Positions 1 through 12,123 of a stretch of DNA of 64,000 bases are shown piece after piece. The notes beneath the pieces were generated by a model. It did no database searches, was not told where the DNA came from, and saw only the letters and a program-made list of their open reading frames with translations. The stretch's first letter is position 1, and each line of letters opens with the position of its first letter. The stretch spans positions 16,178,078-16,242,077 of the forward strand of contig OY720348.1 in assembly GCA_963082975.1 (NCBI GenBank), read 5' to 3'. Made by a program: the position numbers and the translations under genes. The DNA is from Labia minor. Taxonomy: Eukaryota; Arthropoda; Insecta; Dermaptera; Spongiphoridae.

Positions 1-118
1 GCATAAGTGTATTGTATCTGAGGGGGATTACTTTGAAGGGGATAACATAAATATTGATAAATAAATAAATAATTTTTCTTAAAAATACAAAGTCACCTTA
101 CTTTTTGAACACACCTCG
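1..118 (+). mobile_element. mariner element, 3' end cut by window edge
   Basis: The first bases are the end of a DD34D mariner-type transposon. Reading from base 2, an open frame of 20 codons stops at 62-64 and contains EGDYFEGDNINID, the usual C-terminal signature of mariner transposases of this group. The element closes with a terminal repeat whose complement starts CGAGGTGTGTTC, followed by the TA target dinucleotide at 119-120. The same terminal repeat, with small changes, bounds the elements at 37013-37810 and 52274-52891. The rest of the element lies outside the window, so whether the transposase is intact cannot be judged. Confidence 0.85.
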
Positions 119-130
119 TATAATGTTGTT

Positions 131-183
131 TGGAAATTAATTTATTTCAAACCGTCGTTCGGTTCTGTGCCTGGCCACAACTA
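131..183 (+). repeat. Family C 3'-end remnant
   Basis: A degraded copy of the family C 3' end: the block before the subterminal repeat, a mutated CGTCGTTCGGTT and the CTGGCCACA hairpin core. Compare the intact ends at 46550-46606 and 47605-47662. It directly abuts the mariner end. Confidence 0.6.
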
Positions 184-1066
184 ATATTTATTAATTAATT
201 TTAATAGTTATTTTTAAAGAAAATAAAAGAATCAAATAAAATTGATATTTAAGATATTGTAAAAATTTTCTACTAATATTTGTAAATCATTTTTTTATAT
301 GATCTTAGATATCTCTCTATATATTATTTCGAAAACAAATTTCTTCTCATTGGATGACCTTGTGAATGCGTGCACATCTGTCATTAACTCGTATTTTTTT
401 AATTTATGAATTAAATAAAAAAAAAATGAAGCGTATGATTTTTTCAAAAAAGACATCGATTAAAAAATGAATAATCTTTGGTGGGTCAAGACGTCATGTG
501 CGTTCGGATACAATGAATATCTCATCAATAAGAAGCAATCAAGGCGGTTGGTCCGGGCCGAAAAATGTTTCAACTTGTAAAGATCAAGACAACCGAAGCA
601 CTCGACTCAACAAAAGCGACTTTTCAAATATTTGTTCTTCAAATAACGAGAACTAACAAAAAAGTGTGATTAAATGGTTGGGAAACGATAACCCACGAGA
701 TGAAGAAGAAAATCAACGAACAGATGAACAAATTTTCAAAGAGTGTGTGTGTGTGTGAGTGTGTTTTTTATTTCCAAAACCGAAACCCCAATAGGTTTAA
801 TTTACCACAAAAAGAAACAAAATTTCTATTCATTCAAATTCTTTGAAAAATCATTAAAAAGTTTATTTTTTTAATCTTTACCATTCATTTCATTTCAATA
901 ACATTATTTATTTTTTAATTTTTAATAAATAATATTAATTTAATCAACATAATATTTTCTTTTAAATAAATAAAAAAAACAAAACAATAATTTTAATTAA
1001 TTTTAAATTATTTTTAAAATTAATTTTCAATGAAAATTATTTTTGATAATATAAATTTGAACTCAT
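184..1066. other. AT-rich stretch without a gene
   Basis: No coding signal is seen. A stretch of more balanced composition lies at about 481-660 and is not repeated elsewhere in the window. A short GT microsatellite is at about 743-763. No function can be assigned. Confidence 0.5.
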
Positions 1067-1067
1067 T

Positions 1068-1363
1068 TTTACTATCTCGTCAAAGATAGTATTGCGATCA
1101 TCAAAATCTTTTGATGCTTTTGATGTTTTGAAGATCCCTGAGTTATTTTCACTAAGGTTAAGAAAAATATTTGTCTTTGTGTGTGTATATGAGTGTATGT
1201 ATACAAGATTACGCAAAAACGGTTTGAACAATAATAATGAAATTTGGTACACCGGCATTATTCAAAATTCGTACTTTTCTATCAACTTTTGAGAAATGTA
1301 GCTCATTCGAAAGAGGACGATTACCTACCACGTTTTCATTTTTTTTTTTCCACTAAAAAAAAA
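1068..1363 (+). repeat. Family A, 5' half, truncated
   Basis: It starts with ACTATCTCG and the 5' hairpin, followed by the ATTTTGATG block, a GT-rich microsatellite and the conserved block ending GAAATTTGGTACACC. It is truncated after the TACCACGTTTTC block, exactly where a SINE fragment begins. The two open frames here only reflect the repeat. Confidence 0.85.
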
Positions 1364-1538
1364 CCTCTTACTTTGTACGTCCTACGCAAGGACAACGCCT
1401 ATCAAGCCGGTTATATCAATGAGGTGTCCTATGATCAGTAGAACGGGTCCTCACAACCTTTACCTTGATTTTCTTGATCGAAGGCGCTATCAAGTAGCTT
1501 TTCCCCAATGTTGTTCCCGGAGGCTGGGTTGAATTTAG
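1364..1538 (-). repeat. SINE fragment lacking its tRNA-like head
   Basis: About 170 bases match the 3' body of the full SINE at 59377-59648 (minus strand), including TTGATAGGCGTTGTC and the GGGAACAACATTGG block. The tRNA-like promoter region is missing, as expected for a 5'-truncated retrotransposed copy. Its tail abuts family A. Confidence 0.75.
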
Positions 1539-2699
1539 AACTATTGATGTTTAAAAAATTATATTATTGTTAATAAACAAAGAATACTAAAAATATTTTA
1601 AATTTTACATCATTGTGGATCAAATAACACTAACAATAGCACGAGATTTACATAAATAAATAGAAACGTTTACTTTTATACTAAATAATGTTTAAATATT
1701 TCGGGAATTTAATTTTTATCATCATTCCAACTAGAATGGTTCTGTTTTTTATCTTTAAATTCAAATCATATTATAATCGTCTATGTTCGAGTTATGTTTC
1801 AAAAGTAAACCGCTGCTGTTTCTTATCAAGGCAATCAATGGTTGTCATTTTGGAGGTGCATTGCTCTTAATTTCAGGTCGTGATTGGAGGCATCGGCAGG
1901 GAAAAAGTCCTCCCCCTCCTCCGAAATGCCTCCCTTGGGTTTGATGCGATCTTTCAAAATTTTACTCGTGATCATTTATTTCTAACCAGCGATGTACGGT
2001 TCCAGGTTGTCCTTAGATCAACAAGATAATATTAACATTCTCCTTCCCTCTCTCCCCACCCCAAAATACACATTCCCACTCTCTTTTCTCACTGTCCCTT
2101 CTTGGGATGAGAAAAAAGAAATATTTTTCAAAAATCTGTCTTCTGTCAAACAGTGAATAGGTCCTGAACATGAAAAAAGTATTTGACAAAAAAAAACTAT
2201 ATATATATATATGAAATAAAATAAAAGAAAAAAAAGGAATTTTTCTTAAGAATAAGCTGACATTAAACAGACATATGATTAAACAAAAATAAATAAATAA
2301 TATTTAGGCTATTCTTCGAATTTTTGTATAAATTCATATTTAAAAAAAAATATTTAGAATAAGAAAAATTTTAATATTCTTTGACTTAATCATAATTCTT
2401 ATTCATAGAGAAACAATTTATATAAAATTCCAATATAGATGGAGAATATAACACAATTAAATAATTTAAAAACATATTAAATTTGAAATCTTCCCGAAAT
2501 TTGGTTCTATTGTTAATAAAATAGGACTTGGTTGCCATAAGGTACAGTTTCTATTTCATGCCTCAATGAAGCTCGAGATCTTGCTAGAGGAAAAAGTGTC
2601 CTCTACTGAATATACAGTATACGTGGAACCATCACAAACGAAGAATTCCTCTTTTATAATTTCTCTGATGTCTGAGAAAATTTCTTCATCGTTATTCAT
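1539..2699. other. AT-rich stretch without a gene
   Basis: No coding region is supported. A patch of higher GC lies at about 1870-1990 and a polypyrimidine tract at about 2035-2105. Both are single-copy in the window and unassigned. Confidence 0.5.
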
Positions 2700-2768
2700 T
2701 TTACCGACCGACGAGAGGAAGGGAAGGTACTGTTTTCACACTAAATTTCACTATATACTGAATACTAT
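2700..2768 (+). repeat. Family C 5'-end remnant
   Basis: The sequence TTACCGACCGACGAGAGGAA and the following TTTTCACACTAAATTTCAC match the 5' ends of the family C copies at 45950 and 47010. Similarity is lost after about 70 bases. Confidence 0.6.
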
Positions 2769-2945
2769 AAATACTTAGTAACCCACGAGAGAGCTAGATC
2801 TAAAATAAATAATGATCAAAATACGACTCATATATATAGGAAGATTATAAAAGTTTTAGATGTTGATATTTAATATATTATATATTATCATTTTAGAGTA
2901 AATATAAAAATAAAAAAACAACAACTAAGAATATATATATATATA

Positions 2946-3713
2946 CACGGTGTGGACAATAACCAAGGTGACTGATACCATAAAATCAAAACGGGTTACA
3001 AATTTATAAATGTTATTTCAGATTATTCAAAATACATCCCTTCCTCATTGATATATCTTTCAAATCTTTTGTAAAATGAATTGAAGCATAAGTCATTCTT
3101 TTGGAGCCCCTTTAGGGCTGTGGTTACGTAATTCTGGATTTCTTCTACCGATGAAAAACGCTCTCCCTTCATGACCATTTTTAGTTTAATGAGTAAGGGC
3201 GGATTCGAGCGATTCTCTTCAGCAAACGATCCAAGACCTTCAAATAGTATTCTCCATTGACCGTCTGCCCTTGGGGAGTGAATTCTTGATGAATGATGCC
3301 TTTAGCATCAAAAAAAAAAAAAAAACTGTCAAAAGGGTCTTCACTCGACTCTTTTAAAGCCGGACTTTTTTGGGTCGCTTCTCTTCGGGGCCAAGCAACT
3401 CGGCACTTTGCCGCTTTGTGAGCGGTTCGTACTGGTAACACACAATGTTTCTGTGGCTGTTTTACCAAGCTTAAACCAGAATTCGATGTTGGCGCGAATC
3501 TGGAGTGTAGGATTCATGGTTTCTTTGTGACAAGGTAGAAAAAGTTGATCTGAAAAAAATTGGATTTCTGAAAAAGTATCAACACTAGAAAACTGAATTT
3601 TTTTTAGGTTATCGAGAGTTCGTATACTTATTTAATTATGTTTTGATATCTTAGGTGTAGCGCCGTGAAAAGGAGTTACAGCACCAGTCACCTTGGTTAT
3701 TGTCCACACCGTG
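2946..3713 (-). mobile_element. mariner-type element, internally deleted
   Basis: The element is 768 bp. Both ends carry the inverted repeat CACGGTGTGGACAATAACCA and are flanked by TA. On the minus strand there are three transposase pieces. An N-terminal helix-turn-helix segment (RANIEFWFKLGKTATET) lies near 3440-3520. A middle piece at 3181-3468 contains FFDAKGIIHQEF and QTVNGEYYL. The C-terminus at 3023-3178 includes MKGERFSSVEEIQNY and ends GMYFE then stop. The segments that should carry all three catalytic aspartates (TGDE, DNAPAH and the PDLAP-D region) are missing, and an A-run at about 3309-3325 lies in the middle piece. It is a non-autonomous derivative that might still be mobilised in trans if its ends are intact. 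Confidence 0.88.
3023..3520 (-). pseudogene. mariner transposase relic
   Basis: This is the decayed transposase reading of the element at 2946-3713. It keeps part of the DNA-binding N-terminus, part of the catalytic fold and the C-terminal tail in different frames, with deletions between them. No piece carries a catalytic aspartate. Full mariner transposases are about 340-350 residues; the remnants add up to well under half of that. Confidence 0.8.
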
Positions 3714-4567
3714 TATATATATATATATATATAAGGGTTGTCTATTGATTCAGGGACTTCTATTATACTGAAATTCAGGTTTGTAGAATGAATGACTTGA
3801 GGAAGAGGTGAAGGAGGAGTATTCAAGTGATGGATCTTCTGTGCCATTGGATCTTAAAGGGTTTCACCTTTGAAAATTTTGAAAAGACGAAGGAATCTCA
3901 TTTCGTTCAATTCAAAGGAACAAAAGAATTAACGAATCATTTGATTTTTCATGTTAGACTATACATTAAAAATAAAATAAAACTGACTGCATTTGCATTT
4001 GTTCAGTAAGAATTCAACGGTAAACGAAATATTTATGAATATATGGAAGTTTGTTATTGAATGGTATAGTGACGTATTTTTTTTTTTTTTTTTAAGACAA
4101 GCATGTAAAAAGAATGGTTCTCAAGGCGATGCCATTTGAGATTTGTATTGTGTGTGAAAAGAAAACTGAAACATTTCTAGGCGTTGAATAGAATGCTTGG
4201 GAAGAAAAATAGCCGTTTCAGGAGAGGGTATAACAATAATGCCCTCCATGAGTGACATATAAAATAAAATATAAAAAAAAAAATAAAGGTGGCTTCTATG
4301 AAATAGTGATATATATATATGTTAGTTTAAAATTAATTTTAATTAATTTAAATAATAATTTACATATGAAAATAATAGAACATTGATTATTATAATCAAT
4401 TTCAAGCATTTGTTGTAAAATTTGATTTTATAAAACTAATTATAATAATTATATATATATATAATTGAATTCACAGGCTAGAAAAAGAATCAATGGATTG
4501 CAATTCAATAATAACAAACCAAACTAATAAACTCACTTATTAAACTTAAAAATGAATGAATAATCTA
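3714..4567. other. Stretch between two mariner elements, no gene seen
   Basis: AT-rich, with an A/T-run near 4078 and TA repeats near 4310 and 4450. A 60-codon open frame at 3827-4009 shows no recognisable motif and I do not call it. Confidence 0.5.
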
Positions 4568-5593
4568 CCAGGTATACCGGTATGAAGTGAGCGTTTTTTT
4601 TATTAAAATGAAACACTAATTTAGATAAAAAAATTATTCAAAGAATTGGTCATAGCTTTCTAGAACCTTTCTGGCAATTTATGGACACCACGTCAATAGA
4701 AATGTTCGTCTTTTGAAGCAAACCAATCAGATACCCAATTTTCGACTTCTTCGTAGGAATCGAAGTGCGGCCTATTGATGAAAGCAAATCGTAGTCGAAA
4801 AGGGCCAAGTCTGGTGAATACAGCGGGTGGGGTAGCAACTCTCAGCCAAGTGCTTTGATTGTATCTTGAACAGGTTTTGCTTTGTGTGCAGGTGCATTAT
4901 CATGTAACAAAATTACTTTGCCGTGTCTTCTGGTCGTTTTTCGATCATTTCATGGTTCAAATTGATCATTTGTTATCTGTAGCAGTTTCACGAGGTTTTT
5001 GAAGCTCATGATACACCTCACCTTTCTGATTCCAACAAATACAGAGCATTGTCTTCTTGTCGAATCGATCAGTTTTTTTTTTTTGATTAGGATTCTTAAA
5101 ATAAATCCATTTTTCATAGCCAGTAACAATTCGATGCAAAATTGATTTGAAATTGAAAATTTCATAAGTGTTTTTTCTGTTTTCTGTTATCCAATATTGC
5201 TTGCAATTCGGCGTCTTCAAACTTTTTGATGGTCTTCCACGTTCTTCATTTCTCACATCAAAATCATTATCTCTGAAAAGTTTAAACCATCTTTTGTTGC
5301 TTCTGATAGAGCATGATCACCATATGCATCAACAAGCATTCGATGCGACTCTGTAGCACTTTTCTTCAAATGAAAACAAAAAATTAATGCTTTCCGCAAA
5401 TCATTACTTCCTGGTACAATATTCGACATTTTTAACACGATGAAAAAATATAATGTTGTTTGTTCAATGACTTGATGTATATTTGACAGATGTCATACCA
5501 ACCAAACAACAACAAAATTAAGGCTCGTTCACAACAAATGTTCATTATCGACACATTTGTATCTTAACGCTCACTTCATACCGGTATACCTGG
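4568..5593 (-). mobile_element. near full-length mariner element
   Basis: The element is 1026 bp with perfect terminal repeats starting CCAGGTATACCGGTATGAAG and ending at the mirror sequence, each followed by the TA target (4566-4567 and 5594-5595). A transposase gene fills the minus strand but is broken by frameshifts and stops. The ends look better preserved than the gene. Confidence 0.92.
4650..5438 (-). pseudogene. mariner transposase, frameshifted
   Basis: Reading on the minus strand, the N-terminal DNA-binding part is at 5253-5438 (LRKALIFCFHLKKSATESHR, then YGDHALSE). The catalytic core is at 4966-5256 (HRIVTGYEKWIYF, then MLCICWNQKGEVYHEL) and the C-terminal part at 4650-4838 (LPHPLYSPDLALFDYDL). 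In active relatives the first motif is TGDEKW; here the aspartate is tyrosine, so one catalytic metal ligand is lost. WDQKG is also changed to WNQKG. The last aspartate of the PDLAP-D motif is kept (LFDY). The segment around the second aspartate is poorly preserved. The gene cannot make an active enzyme as it stands. Confidence 0.85.
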
Positions 5594-5980
5594 TATAATT
5601 ACAATGACTGTTTAGAAATTAATAAACAAGAAATATATAGATGAAATACATGATGATTCATTTATCAAGTTATAACTTTTTGTTTTTTTTAATTCTATCT
5701 ATAATTTATGTTAATAATAAATGGTATAATTAATTAAATATAAGTTGAATATTACTTTCGATTTAGTGAAAAATGAACAATTTAATCACAAGATAAATTT
5801 TAATCAATGAACGTGTTAATGGGCAATCAAAACAATTTACATTTTGGTATTATATTATTATTATTATTATTATTATTAAAGGAAGATGGTTGGAAAAAAA
5901 TGTTTATTAATCATGATCATATTATAATAGAGGTTAAAATGTTAATTATTTTTTGTGTATTTTTCCTTTTTATATATTTA
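5594..5980. other. AT-rich stretch without a gene
   Basis: Contains an ATT trinucleotide run at about 5850-5878. Nothing else is recognised. Confidence 0.5.
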
Positions 5981-6199
5981 CTAGCTGCTCAGAGCGCCTT
6001 CGGCGCTCTTCACACCTAGACGGGGGCTCCGCCCCCTGTACCCCCGAGTTGTACATAGTATTTGGTGGTTGAAAGTATTAAAAGGTTTTCATCCATTTTG
6101 TTTCAATCAGTATATTACATAAAACATTCATTTCTTTTTGTGTTCTTATTTAAAAAATATATTTTAATTTAATCACTATATTAATTATATATATTATTA

Positions 6200-7110
6200 T
6201 TGTATATGTTATATCTATCTACCTATGTGGCTCAAAGATACTCGAAAGTTCTTAGCCGCAACAACCACATTTCTCCAAGTGTCCCTATCCTGAGCCCTTA
6301 TTCCATCTCTCTTACGTCCCTTCCTACGCGTCATTGGTTTTCCAAGCGGACGTTTTCCAATCGGTCTTCCCACCAATATCTTTTTCCTCTCCCATTCTTG
6401 CCACGTGCCCTGCCTATCGCAGCTTTTTCCCTTTTATAACCCTAACTATTTCTGAAGATGCAGAGAGGCCATGCAATTTCTTGTTATACAGTCTCCCTCA
6501 TACCCGGTGACCTCATCTTTCTTTGGCCAATAAATGCAGGGAAGAATCCTATTCTCAAATACTCTGAATCTACTCTCATCTCCAAGGGTAGACCATGCCT
6601 CCCACCCATATAATGCAACAGGCAAAATAATCTTTTTATATATTCCCTTTGATAATAATTTTGAAGAGATAAGCCTCTTTATTGCAGATAACAGGCGTTT
6701 CCCGATTGCAACCCCGATTTAAATTCTTCTCAAATATTATTATCCTTCGTGATTACATTCAATTTTTCTACATATTCAAATTCTACATTTTGCATCTTAA
6801 GATTTTGTATGTTAATACTCTTCCTCTTTGTTACTAAATATTTTTTCTTATCACTATTAATTTCAAACCTCCATTAAATTTTCCTCGCTATCTGTAATTG
6901 CAATTGCCGAATCTCCTATTATATTTAAGTCGTCTGAGTAACCTAATATTTTACAATTGATTTCCGCATCTTATTCTTTCTTTACTACCTTCAAGAGAAA
7001 TTTGAAGATTGAAAATTTGAAAAAGTTTATCCGGATCTATTGAGTTATGCGTATGTTTTACTAAAGTCTACAAATAATTAGTGAACAGAAATATTGAATT
7101 CGCGGTTTTG
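6200..7110 (-). pseudogene. LINE reverse-transcriptase 3' segment inside HEL1 (outer copy)
   Basis: On the minus strand the reading goes from the reverse-transcriptase active-site box (LGYSDDLNIIGDS, where relatives usually have YADD) through INSDKKKY-like and LYGW-AWSMTLGDE motifs to the AGHVARM and RDTWR-like tail found at the 3' end of many non-LTR retrotransposons. Frameshifts and stops break it repeatedly. It occupies the same place in all HEL1 copies that retain the region, so it travels as Helitron cargo. The plus-strand frames at 6200-6439 and 6534-6722 are antisense shadows. Confidence 0.7.
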
Positions 7111-8265
7111 TTCCTAATATCTGTCATAATGAAAATATCTTAATTAATGTTGGTCGATTTGGCCTGAACCCGCAATGATATCTCCTAATATTTCCTCCGC
7201 CTATAGTTTATAAGTATTGTATATGTTATAATAGAGTATAATATTTCTTGATCATTACATTTTGGTATTTTATTTTCATTGCTAGATTATTATTGAATAT
7301 TTTTAATTATAATGAAACTTGAGAAAATGCAAAAATAGAGACTTGAGACAATTTATAAAAATTAACGGTATAAAACTATAGATAAATTATCAATATATAC
7401 ATTCATTAATAGTATTAATTTAAATTAATTGATTTATTTGTTTTTTTATTATTAAGTTCATTTATTAATTTTTTAGATCATAGTTATTTTCCTTAAAAGA
7501 AACTTAAATTCTGTGGTGCTAGGGGATTTGAAAATTATTCGTCGCAATATGAAGATTTCGCTTACAGTTTCTGTCATGTCCGACCTCCATCCAACAGTTA
7601 TTTTCTGTTAAGTTTTTTGCTTCTCTTAATCATGTGATCTATATATTTAATTTTTTTTGATTCATTATAATAAAATTTAAACAAATAAAAATTTTTACTT
7701 TGTTAATTTATATAAATTTCAATATAAACTGATTGTGAGTGATACGCTTAGCCAATACTCTGAATATTTTGTGTACAAAAATATTGAATGTTCTTAGCGA
7801 GATTTGATATAATGTTGTACGATTTGTCCTAAATCTGAATTAGAAGAAAATTATAAATTGCATTAAAATGAGACCTTTTAGAATAAATTATTTAATTGAA
7901 ATGATATTTAAATATAAGAATTTAAAAAAATATTATATTCTTTGTTTGGCAATTGTTATTTAATTATGTGCAACATGATTCGACTTGCACAGAGCATCGT
8001 TATTTTTTATTAATATCACATAATAAAAATGAATCTTTTAAACATAATAAATAAAAAAGACATTTTAATAAATTTAAAAAATATACCCAATTTAAAAATG
8101 TCAAAAATTTAAAACAACTTTATATCATCATATTTTAATTTTTATATAATCTATATATATATAAAAAAAGGTTTTTGTCTGCACATTGCTCAGAATTTAA
8201 AAATTTTTGCATATCTTCGCGTTTCATGACCTCTAGAATCCAAAAGTGACTTTAGAATTTTTCAC

Positions 8266-8296
<31 letters not shown>

Positions 8297-8357
8297 GGTC
8301 TGTCTGTCTGTCGGTCTGTCTGTCTGTCGGTCTGTCTGTCTGTCGGTCTGTCTGTCC
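8266..8357 (+). repeat. TCTG/TCGG microsatellite in HEL1
   Basis: Tetranucleotide array with TCGG units at near-regular spacing, in the 5' region of the inner HEL1. The sister copy has a pure array at 12715-12765 on the other strand. Confidence 0.9.
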
Positions 8358-10125
8358 GGAAAATTACTATTTTATAGACTCAGAATTGGCTGAACCGATT
8401 TCTTTGAAATTACATCACAATATTCTTATATACCCCTAGAGTAACATAGGCTATAAATTTTATTTATATGTCAACAATAACCGCAGAAATTAATTTTTTA
8501 AAGTTTATATAATTCTCCGTGTTGTTCATTCAAGAGCAGCTCGCGGCTCACTGCCGGCCTAGCGGAATCATTTCAAACAATGAATTATCATAGCTATTCC
8601 CAATCAAAGAATTATTATAATATTTCCCTTTTTATTTTAAATTCTAATATACAAATATCAATTCAATTAAATAATTTATTCTAAAAGTTCTCAATTTAAT
8701 TAAAATATTTATTAGATCATATTTTTATCTTAAATTATTTTTTATTTAATTGAATATTTCTTCTTTTCTATAATATATATATAATAATATATAAATTTTA
8801 TCATTGAATAATAAAAAAAAATATTATTTAACCTGAATTAAAATGACTGAATTATATTATCTTTGTTTTTTATTTTAATTTAATTACTCTATTATTAATT
8901 ACTAAATATATATATATATTATATAAAAATTAAAATATGATGATATAAAGTTGTTTTAAATTTTTGACATTTTTAAATTGGGTATATTTTTTAAATTTAT
9001 TAAAATGTCTTTTTTATTTATTATGTTTAAGATTCATTTTTATTATGTGATATTAATAAAAAATAACGATGCTCTGTGCAAGTCGAATCATGTTGCACAT
9101 AATTAAATAACAATTGCCAAACAAAGAATATAATATTTTTTTAAATTCTTATATTTAAATATCATTTCAATTAAATAATTTATTCTAAAAGGTCTCATTT
9201 TAATTAATTTAATAAAATATTTAAATCACCATTCAATTTTTTATTAATAGGCTTCTTTTTTTATATATATAGATTTTTAATAAATTCTCTTTTTTTGATA
9301 TGATATTAATAAAAAATAATATTAAATTGTATATAAATATAAAAATTAGAATATTTGAATTTTTTTAAATTTTAACACATGTAATCAATCATATGCATTA
9401 AGAATTGAAAATTTTTAAAATCAACTTGCTATTAAATTCAGAAAAAAAATACTGATATATAGAATATATAGACTATTCGAATATAATTTAAAACTCTCTT
9501 TCTCTCCTTCTATTTTAAATTAAAAAAACGGAGTTTTAAGAAATTTAGATGCCATATGCAACATGGGTGGGTAAATGAATTGGGCTGGAAGAGGAGGCAA
9601 TTTATAATTTTCTTCTAATTCAGATTTAGGACAAATCGTACAACATTATATCAAATCTCGCTAAGAACATTCAATATTTTTGTACACAAATTATTCAGAG
9701 TATTGGCTAAGCGTATCACTCACAATCAGTTTAAATTGAAATTTATATAAATTAACAAAGTGAAAATTTTTATTTGTTTAAATTTTATTATAATGAATCA
9801 AAAAAAATTAAATATATAGATCACATGATTAAAAGAAGCAAAAAACTTGAGAGAAAATAACTGTTGGATGGAGGTCGGACATGACAGAAACTGTAAGCGA
9901 AATCTTCATATTACGACGAATAATTTTCAAATCCCCTAGCACCACAGAATTAGATAAGTTTCTTTTAAGGGAGGAAATTAACTAAAATCTAGAAAAATTA
10001 ATAAATGAACTTAATAATAAAAAAAACAAATAAATCAATTAATTTAAATTAATACTATTAATGAATGTATATATTGGTCATTTATCTATAGTTTTATACC
10101 GTTAATTTTTATAAATTGTCTCAAG

Positions 10126-10787
10126 CAGGGCCGCGACGTGGGTGCAAAGCGCCCGTGTGCAAATTTTTAAAAAGCGCCCCCTCTATCAATAGAACAATAA
10201 AATCAAATAAAACATTTAATTTTGAAAACTGTGTTTATGAATACAGAGGAATTTATCTACATAATAATAGGAAATAACAAAATAATTAACTCATTAACAA
10301 TAGAAACAAGGTTAAATTTCTAGAACAATAAACATAAAAAAAATTCAAAAATGAAAACATAATACAATATGAAATTCCATCACAAAACTATACTATTCGG
10401 ATTCTTCGAGCCTTTGAAGCTACAAAACCTTTAATAATATCATATATTTCTAAGTTATCCATGATTTCATTTTCTATTGCTATCATAGAAAGATCTGTTA
10501 AGCGCTCCTGCGACAATGTCGAACGCAAATTCGTTTTTATAATTTTTAACTTAGAGAAGCTTCGTTCACCCGAAGCTACAGTTACGGGCAAGGTTAGAAA
10601 GATACGCAGTAAAACAAACAAATTTGGAAAATATATTTAAACGTGTCGTAGGATTCACGTACACAATTATATTGATTCATTTTTAAAACACTTAAAATAA
10701 AATAAAAAAGAATGGTCAGTTTGGCGCCCCCTACACCAGGCGCCCGTGGGCAGCGCCCACCTTGCACACGTGCACGCCGCGGCCCTG
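10126..10787 (-). mobile_element. hAT-type element, internally deleted
   Basis: The element is 662 bp with terminal repeats CAGGGCCGCG(A/G)CGTG, flanked on both sides by the 8-bp direct repeat GTCTCAAG (10118-10125 and 10788-10795). Eight-base target duplications and CAGGG ends are typical of hAT transposons. The empty site, with a single GTCTCAAG, is preserved in the sister HEL1 copy at 7342-7349. The only coding remnant is the C-terminal dimerisation region of a hAT transposase. Confidence 0.93.
10388..10621 (-). pseudogene. hAT transposase C-terminal remnant
   Basis: The 77-residue frame contains LRIFLTLPVTVASGERSFSK, LKIIKTNLRSTLSQERL and a following helix. This is the conserved C-terminal dimerisation motif of hAT transposases. 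The DNA-binding BED domain and the catalytic core are absent, so it is a deletion derivative that could move only with help from a complete element elsewhere. Confidence 0.88.
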
Positions 10788-11149
10788 GTCTCAAGTCTCT
10801 ATTTTTGCATTTTCTCAAGTTTCATTATAATTAAAAATATTCAATAATAATCTAGCAATGAAAATAAAATACCAAAATGTAATGATCAAGAAATATTATA
10901 CTCTATTTCACTATTATAACATATACAATACTTAAGAACCATAGGCGGAGGAAATATTAGGAGATATCATTGCGGGTTCAGGCCAAATCGACCAACATTA
11001 ATTAAGATATTTTCATTATGACAGATATTAGGAAAAAAACCGCGAATTCAATATTTCTATTCACTAATTATTTGTAGACATTAGTAAAACATACGCATGA
11101 CTCAATAGATCCGGATAAACTTTTTCAAATTTTCAATCTTCAAATTTGT

Positions 11150-11925
11150 CTTGAAGGTAGTAAAGAAAGAATAAGATGCGGAAATCAATTGTAAAATATT
11201 AGGTTACCCAGACGACTTAAATATAATAGGAGATTCGGCAATTGCAATTACAGATAATTTAATGGAGGTTTGAAATTAATAGTGATAAGAAAAAATATTT
11301 AGTAACAAAGAGGAAGAGTATTAACATACAAAATCTTAAGATACAAAATGTAGAATTTGAATATGTAGAAAAATTGAATGTAAACACGAAGGATAATAAT
11401 ATTTGAGAAGAATTTAAATCGGGGTTGCAATCGGGAAACGCCTGTTATCTGCAATAAAGAGGCTTATCTCTTGAAAATTATTATCAAAGGGAATATATAA
11501 AAAGATTATTTTGCCTGTTGCATTATATGGGTGGCAGGCATGGTCTATGACCCTTGGAGATGAGAGTAGATTCAGAGTATTTGAGAATAGGATTCTTCCC
11601 TGCATTTATTGGCCAAAGAAAGATGAGGTCACCGGGTATGGGGGAGACTACATAACAAGAAATTGCATGGCCTCTCTGCATCTTCAGAAATAGTTAGGGT
11701 TATAAAAGGGAAAAAGCTGCGATAGGCAGGGCACGTGGCTAGAATGGGAGAGGAAAAAGATATTGGTGGGAAGACCGATTGGAAAACGTCCGCTTGGAAA
11801 AAAACGCGTAGGAAGGGACGTAAGAGAGATGGAACAAGGGCTCAGGATAGGGACACTTGGAGAAATGTGGTTGTTGCCGCTAAGAACTTTCGAGTATCTT
11901 TGAGCCACATAGGTAGATAGATATA
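11150..11925 (+). pseudogene. LINE reverse-transcriptase 3' segment inside HEL1 (inner copy)
   Basis: Same segment as in the outer copy, now on the plus strand. The active-site box reads LGYPDDLNIIGDS at about 11198-11236. It is followed by a stop-interrupted stretch, then VALYGWQAWSMTLGDESRF (frame at 11511-11693), VTGYGGDYITRN and AGHVARMGEEKDIGG (frame at 11735-11920), ending with RDTWRNVVVAAKNFRV. These are known C-terminal motifs of LINE polymerases. Several stops and frame changes rule out function. Confidence 0.75.
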
Positions 11926-12123
11926 GCATATACAATAATAATATATAATTAATATAGTGATTAAATTAAAATATATTTTTTAAATAAGAACACAAAAAGA
12001 AATGAATGTTTTATGTAATATACTGATTGAAACAAAATGGATGAAAACCTTTTACTACTTTCAACCACCAAATACTATGTAACACTCGGGGGTACAGGGG
12101 GCGGAGCCCCCGTCTAGGTGTGA

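Noticed and set aside
8266..8357. Regular array that might suggest a CRISPR
   Set aside because: It is a tetranucleotide microsatellite without unique spacers, inside a Helitron.
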